Positions 60,742 to 64,000 of a stretch of DNA of 64,000 nucleotides are shown piece after piece. The position numbers and the translations under genes were made by a program. A model generated the notes under the pieces. The model ran no database searches. It saw nothing but the letters and a program-made list of their open reading frames with translations, and was not told the DNA's origin. Numbering within the stretch: the first letter of the stretch is position 1; every line of letters starts with the position of its first letter. The stretch is from Maylandia zebra (Eukaryota > Chordata > Actinopteri > Cichliformes > Cichlidae). Where the stretch lies: positions 36,131,623 through 36,195,622 of the forward strand of contig NC_135172.1 in the NCBI RefSeq assembly GCF_041146795.1, read 5' to 3'.

Positions 60742-62910
60742 ATGCTGCCACTCCTGTCCTCCTTTTTTTCTTCTTCTCCAATCTATCTTTCAGAAGCTGA
60801 ATCAGCCACTTTTACTCTCTGTGGTGCCTGAGCTACAGTTTGTAGTACAGTCTCCCAGGCATAATGGGAGGGGCAGAAATGGGCTTCTGTAAGCTTGTGA
60901 ACAGGGCGGAGGTGCAATTTGAGCAGCTGCATGGATGTACTGAACAAGACAGAAAGCATCAGAAAGAGATTAATCTTATTGAGAAAAGTGTGAGTACGCT
61001 GTGAGACACGTACACATTCTCTTTCCCACACACACAATTGTAGGAAATCGAATTTCTGCCATTTGCACTTCACATGCGGATACTGATACTGGCAGAGACA
61101 GAATGTCCTGAAGTACTCTAACTTCACCTTAAGAAACCTTTTATACAGGACCATATGCCAGGGGAGCACACACCGCACACACAAAGATTTTTATAGCCAC
61201 GACAGTTTATGTTGTGAATACAGAAAGGCTGCTGGTGTAAGAAAAACTGACTTTGCCCCGACCTACTTCACAACACAAGTAACCCTGTGACCACTGTGTT
61301 CATAGTACCACAGTGATATTTACATTATTTGTCTCCTCATTGATTAAAGATTGATGGCTGAAATTATTTTAAACAATAGAATTTTGGAAATGCATTGAAT
61401 GTGTTGTTTTACAAACTGATGATTTTTAACATTAATGTAATGATTATATTGTTAGCAGCCAGTTACTTTATGTTAGCATAAAGACTAAAGCCAGGATGAA
61501 CCTAGCATGTAGGCAATCAATTCAGTGTAGCATTGTTTTGGTATTTTCTGACACATTGTACTTGAGTATATTTGATCCAAAAGTCCAGAAAATTTGGAAA
61601 GTGTGGAAAATGTGCACCAGTGAAGTCATATTAAATAAGCTGTTTCCTAAGTCTTTAGGAGGTGGCTTACATGATGTCAGGCTAACATTTGGAGGCTGCA
61701 TTCTGAAGTGGAGCATTTTGGCCATTAGTGTTAATGTCTGGTTAATGGGAAGGCAGGGCAAGCACAGAGCATCATTCTTGTTACCGTTCTTCAATAGAGA
61801 TTATAATATACAATTCCCTTTCCTTCCAATTAAAAAGCCATATGATAATCAATGACCATTACATTCACATTTTATTGACAATAATCTAAATTATCTCTCT
61901 GAGCACGGTTTCTGCCATCTGTACCACTCTATAGTTAATTTGAACACCCAGTTTGCTGACAAAGCTTCTCCTGTTGTTCTCCTCTCCAATGCAGTTCCAC
62001 ACTGATGAACATTCATCAGTGTGGAACTGCAGAATATGTAAATTACACAAGTAGCCCAAACAGTCACAGTGTAGCATCATACACCTTACTCACACTGAGG
62101 TAACAGGATTACTATTGCTGTAATACTACTATTGCAAGTTAAACTGAATAATGTGTAGCATGTAAGCTGTGCATGACCTAACACATAATTTCAACATTAT
62201 ATATGTTTAAACAATTACTTTTGAAAACTTTTTTTTTTTTTTACAAACTACCAAACAGATACCTCAGATCTCAAAAACTGCAGTGTTATGAAAACTTTAT
62301 TTATATGCAATAAATGCAGTGTGAGGGTGGTAAAGCCCATAGGGAACCTGAACTTAATGAAACTAAGTGGGAGCAGTTTAGTCAAACTTAGCATTTCCAG
62401 TAGATGAGCACCTGCACAATCCCTGATGTGCACCAGCAGTTGTGGTGAAAGTTGTTCACAGGGGAGAAAAACCCTGACACAGCTTTAAAGGATTAAGGAA
62501 GTGGAGCAGAATATCTGAAGACACACAATTAGTAGTGCGGTAACTCTAGCAATGTGGCCTCTAAAACCTAATTTGTCGTGTGTACTTTCTTCTGCAAAGA
62601 GTTGGAGTGAAGCCAGACTGGGAGGTGGATTGGGCAGATTGTGGTGGAAGGATGGCAGTTCAAAAGAGATTGTGAGGTGATGAAGGGCAAGAAGTGGAAA
62701 CGTAAATGTAATTAATTAATTAGTATTACTAAAGTTAGACAAATAAGTTTAATAACACATTATTAATCATTACCAGTTACATTTTTAGTGGAGGATGAGG
62801 GAGTTTTAAATACTTCTTAATTCAACCAAATATAGAAATAATATTGTTATAAGCAATGCAGTTAAACTCAACCAGCCTTTTGTCCCCCTGAGAGTGGAGG
62901 CAGTTGAAAA

Positions 62911-62990
62911 ATCCATCCATCGGGCCATTTTCTTCTGCTTGTGCAACTGGCCCAGAGCCTATCCCAGCTCAGAGCCACTGAGTAAGCCGT
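62911..62990 (-). mobile_element. V-SINE 3' tail fragment
   Basis: On the minus strand CTGAGCTGGGATAGGCTCTGGG..GTTGCACAAGCAGAAGAAAATGGCCCGATGGATGGAT is the V-SINE 3' part with its GATGGATGG tail. The head is missing. Confidence 0.6.
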
Positions 62991-63894
62991 GGAAAACAGC
63001 TCATGATTATCATGCATTTTATTGAAAATGAGAAAAACACTGATATTGCAAGGTTGACATTTAAACCTAACATCAATACAAAAAAAGCTCATACAAAACA
63101 TCCAAACAAAAAAATCTCCAAATGCTCAAACAAAAGGAAAGATAAAGTATGCCGAGCACAAAATGCAATTATTCATCTTTATTAAAGTTGTTTTGGCTAA
63201 AATGTTATTCAACAGTTCTGATCAGGATACATTCATATGTAAACATTGGTATGAGGCAAGACATTGGAAAACCTACCCAGTCATTACACTGTGGATCATT
63301 CAACAACAAAAAGCAGGACTTGGAGGTAGTCCCTGTCTATGCTGGTTCAAACACATTTAACTTGCAATCAGAAAGTAGTTTGATAAACCGTTCATCTCAT
63401 CACGGTCAAAGACATAAACATGATAAAGGAGTAGCATTAGGGTGCATTACATCCTGGTCCCTCAGAGAATAATAGCAACATATATTGGCTTTGAAATGCA
63501 AAAGCAAAAAGACGTCTACCTCCTTCTCGCCATCTTCCTTACATTGGACTCTCTAGTATCTAGGATTATAATGATTGTTTGAGCCAGGGCACTTGTGACA
63601 AAATGCATTTGGAAGAGGAAAATCCTATTCTGGGAGCTACATTTCAGTTCACAATTTTCATTAACACATCGGGTTTATCTTTGATAAACTGTCTTCAAAT
63701 GACATCAGCACAGGAAAAGGGGCATGGATGTAAGTTTTAAACGTAACTACTTTATAATATAACACTGGTATATAACAATATAGGCACCCAGTTCTTTTCC
63801 CAAAAATAGGCACGGTGGCCGTTTCTCATGGAAAATCATTACTGAGGCTACCTTAGGCATTGCTATTGCAAACAGGACAAAAATATATAATTTG

Positions 63895-64000
63895 CAGGGG
63901 TGCAACAATACATCGTTATTGAACCGTTCGATACAGTGCTTTCGGTTTGGTACGCATCTGTATCGAACAATACAAAATTTTTTATTTAATGTATCAACTT
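63895..64000. mobile_element. Left end of a hAT-like element, cut by the window edge
   Basis: CAGGGGTGCAACAATACATCG...GAACCGTTCGATACAGTGCTTTCGGTTTGGTACGCATC matches the end of a widespread teleost hAT family (CAGGGGTGCAACGATAC type). The rest lies beyond the window, so its length and target duplication cannot be seen. Confidence 0.6.

Larger units (their letters stand above)
60616..64000. other. Right-hand intergenic region
   Basis: 3.4 kb with no supported gene. Carries the 71-bp CA tract, a V-SINE tail fragment (62911-62990) and the start of a hAT-like element at the very end. An A-rich stretch at 63050-63150 and small frames at 61496-61855 and 63149-63472 show no similarity. Upstream non-coding exons or the promoter of pld5 may lie here, unseen. 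Confidence 0.5.

Noticed and set aside
60537-60831. Open frames reading through the CA tract (Cys-Val or Thr-His repeats)
   Set aside because: Dinucleotide repeats stay open in several frames; these are artefacts.
61496-61855. 119-codon plus-strand open frame and its antisense shadow
   Set aside because: Low-complexity, no similarity, AT-rich intergenic sequence.

Overview
This is ordinary vertebrate nuclear DNA, almost certainly from a ray-finned (teleost, probably percomorph/cichlid-like) fish. The evidence is spliced genes with GT/AG introns, strong protein similarity to named vertebrate families, and a repeat load typical of teleosts (Tc1/mariner, hAT and piggyBac MITEs, a V-SINE, L2-type LINE pieces, long CA and GA microsatellites). 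I saw no bacterial, viral, CRISPR or operon-like organisation, and no LTR retroelement I could support.

Eight protein-coding genes can be rebuilt exon by exon, with reading phase kept across every junction. From left to right: calhm1 exon 1 (minus, running off the left edge); itprip (plus, single coding exon); a ZP3-family egg-coat gene (minus, 7 exons, tail to tail with itprip); rab40c (plus, 6 exons); wfikkn1 (plus, 2 exons); mettl26 (minus, 6 exons, tail to tail with wfikkn1); a large girdin/Daple-family gene, best read as ccdc88b (minus, 28 exons, 1797 codons before the stop); and pld5 (minus, 10 coding exons). The last 3.4 kb is intergenic and repeat-bearing, and ends inside the start of a hAT-like element.

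The genes do not form one pathway. They fall into neighbour blocks known from other vertebrates: calhm1/itprip (both on 10q24-25 in human) and rab40c-wfikkn1-mettl26 (a contiguous trio at human 16p13.3). The zp3-like gene, ccdc88b and pld5 are joined to these here. Products range from an ion channel and an ER/membrane Mab-21 protein through an egg-coat protein, a Rab/SOCS ubiquitin-ligase adaptor, a secreted multi-inhibitor of GDF8/11, a methyltransferase-like protein and a coiled-coil scaffold to a non-canonical phospholipase-D-fold protein.

I found no undescribed multi-gene system. The points most worth a second look are the half-kept catalytic motifs of pld5, the hybrid architecture of the ccdc88b-like protein, the doubtful start of wfikkn1 next to a TATA box, a 71-bp CA/TG tract placed just before a probable pld5 splice acceptor, and several cleanly dated nests of transposons with intact target duplications.
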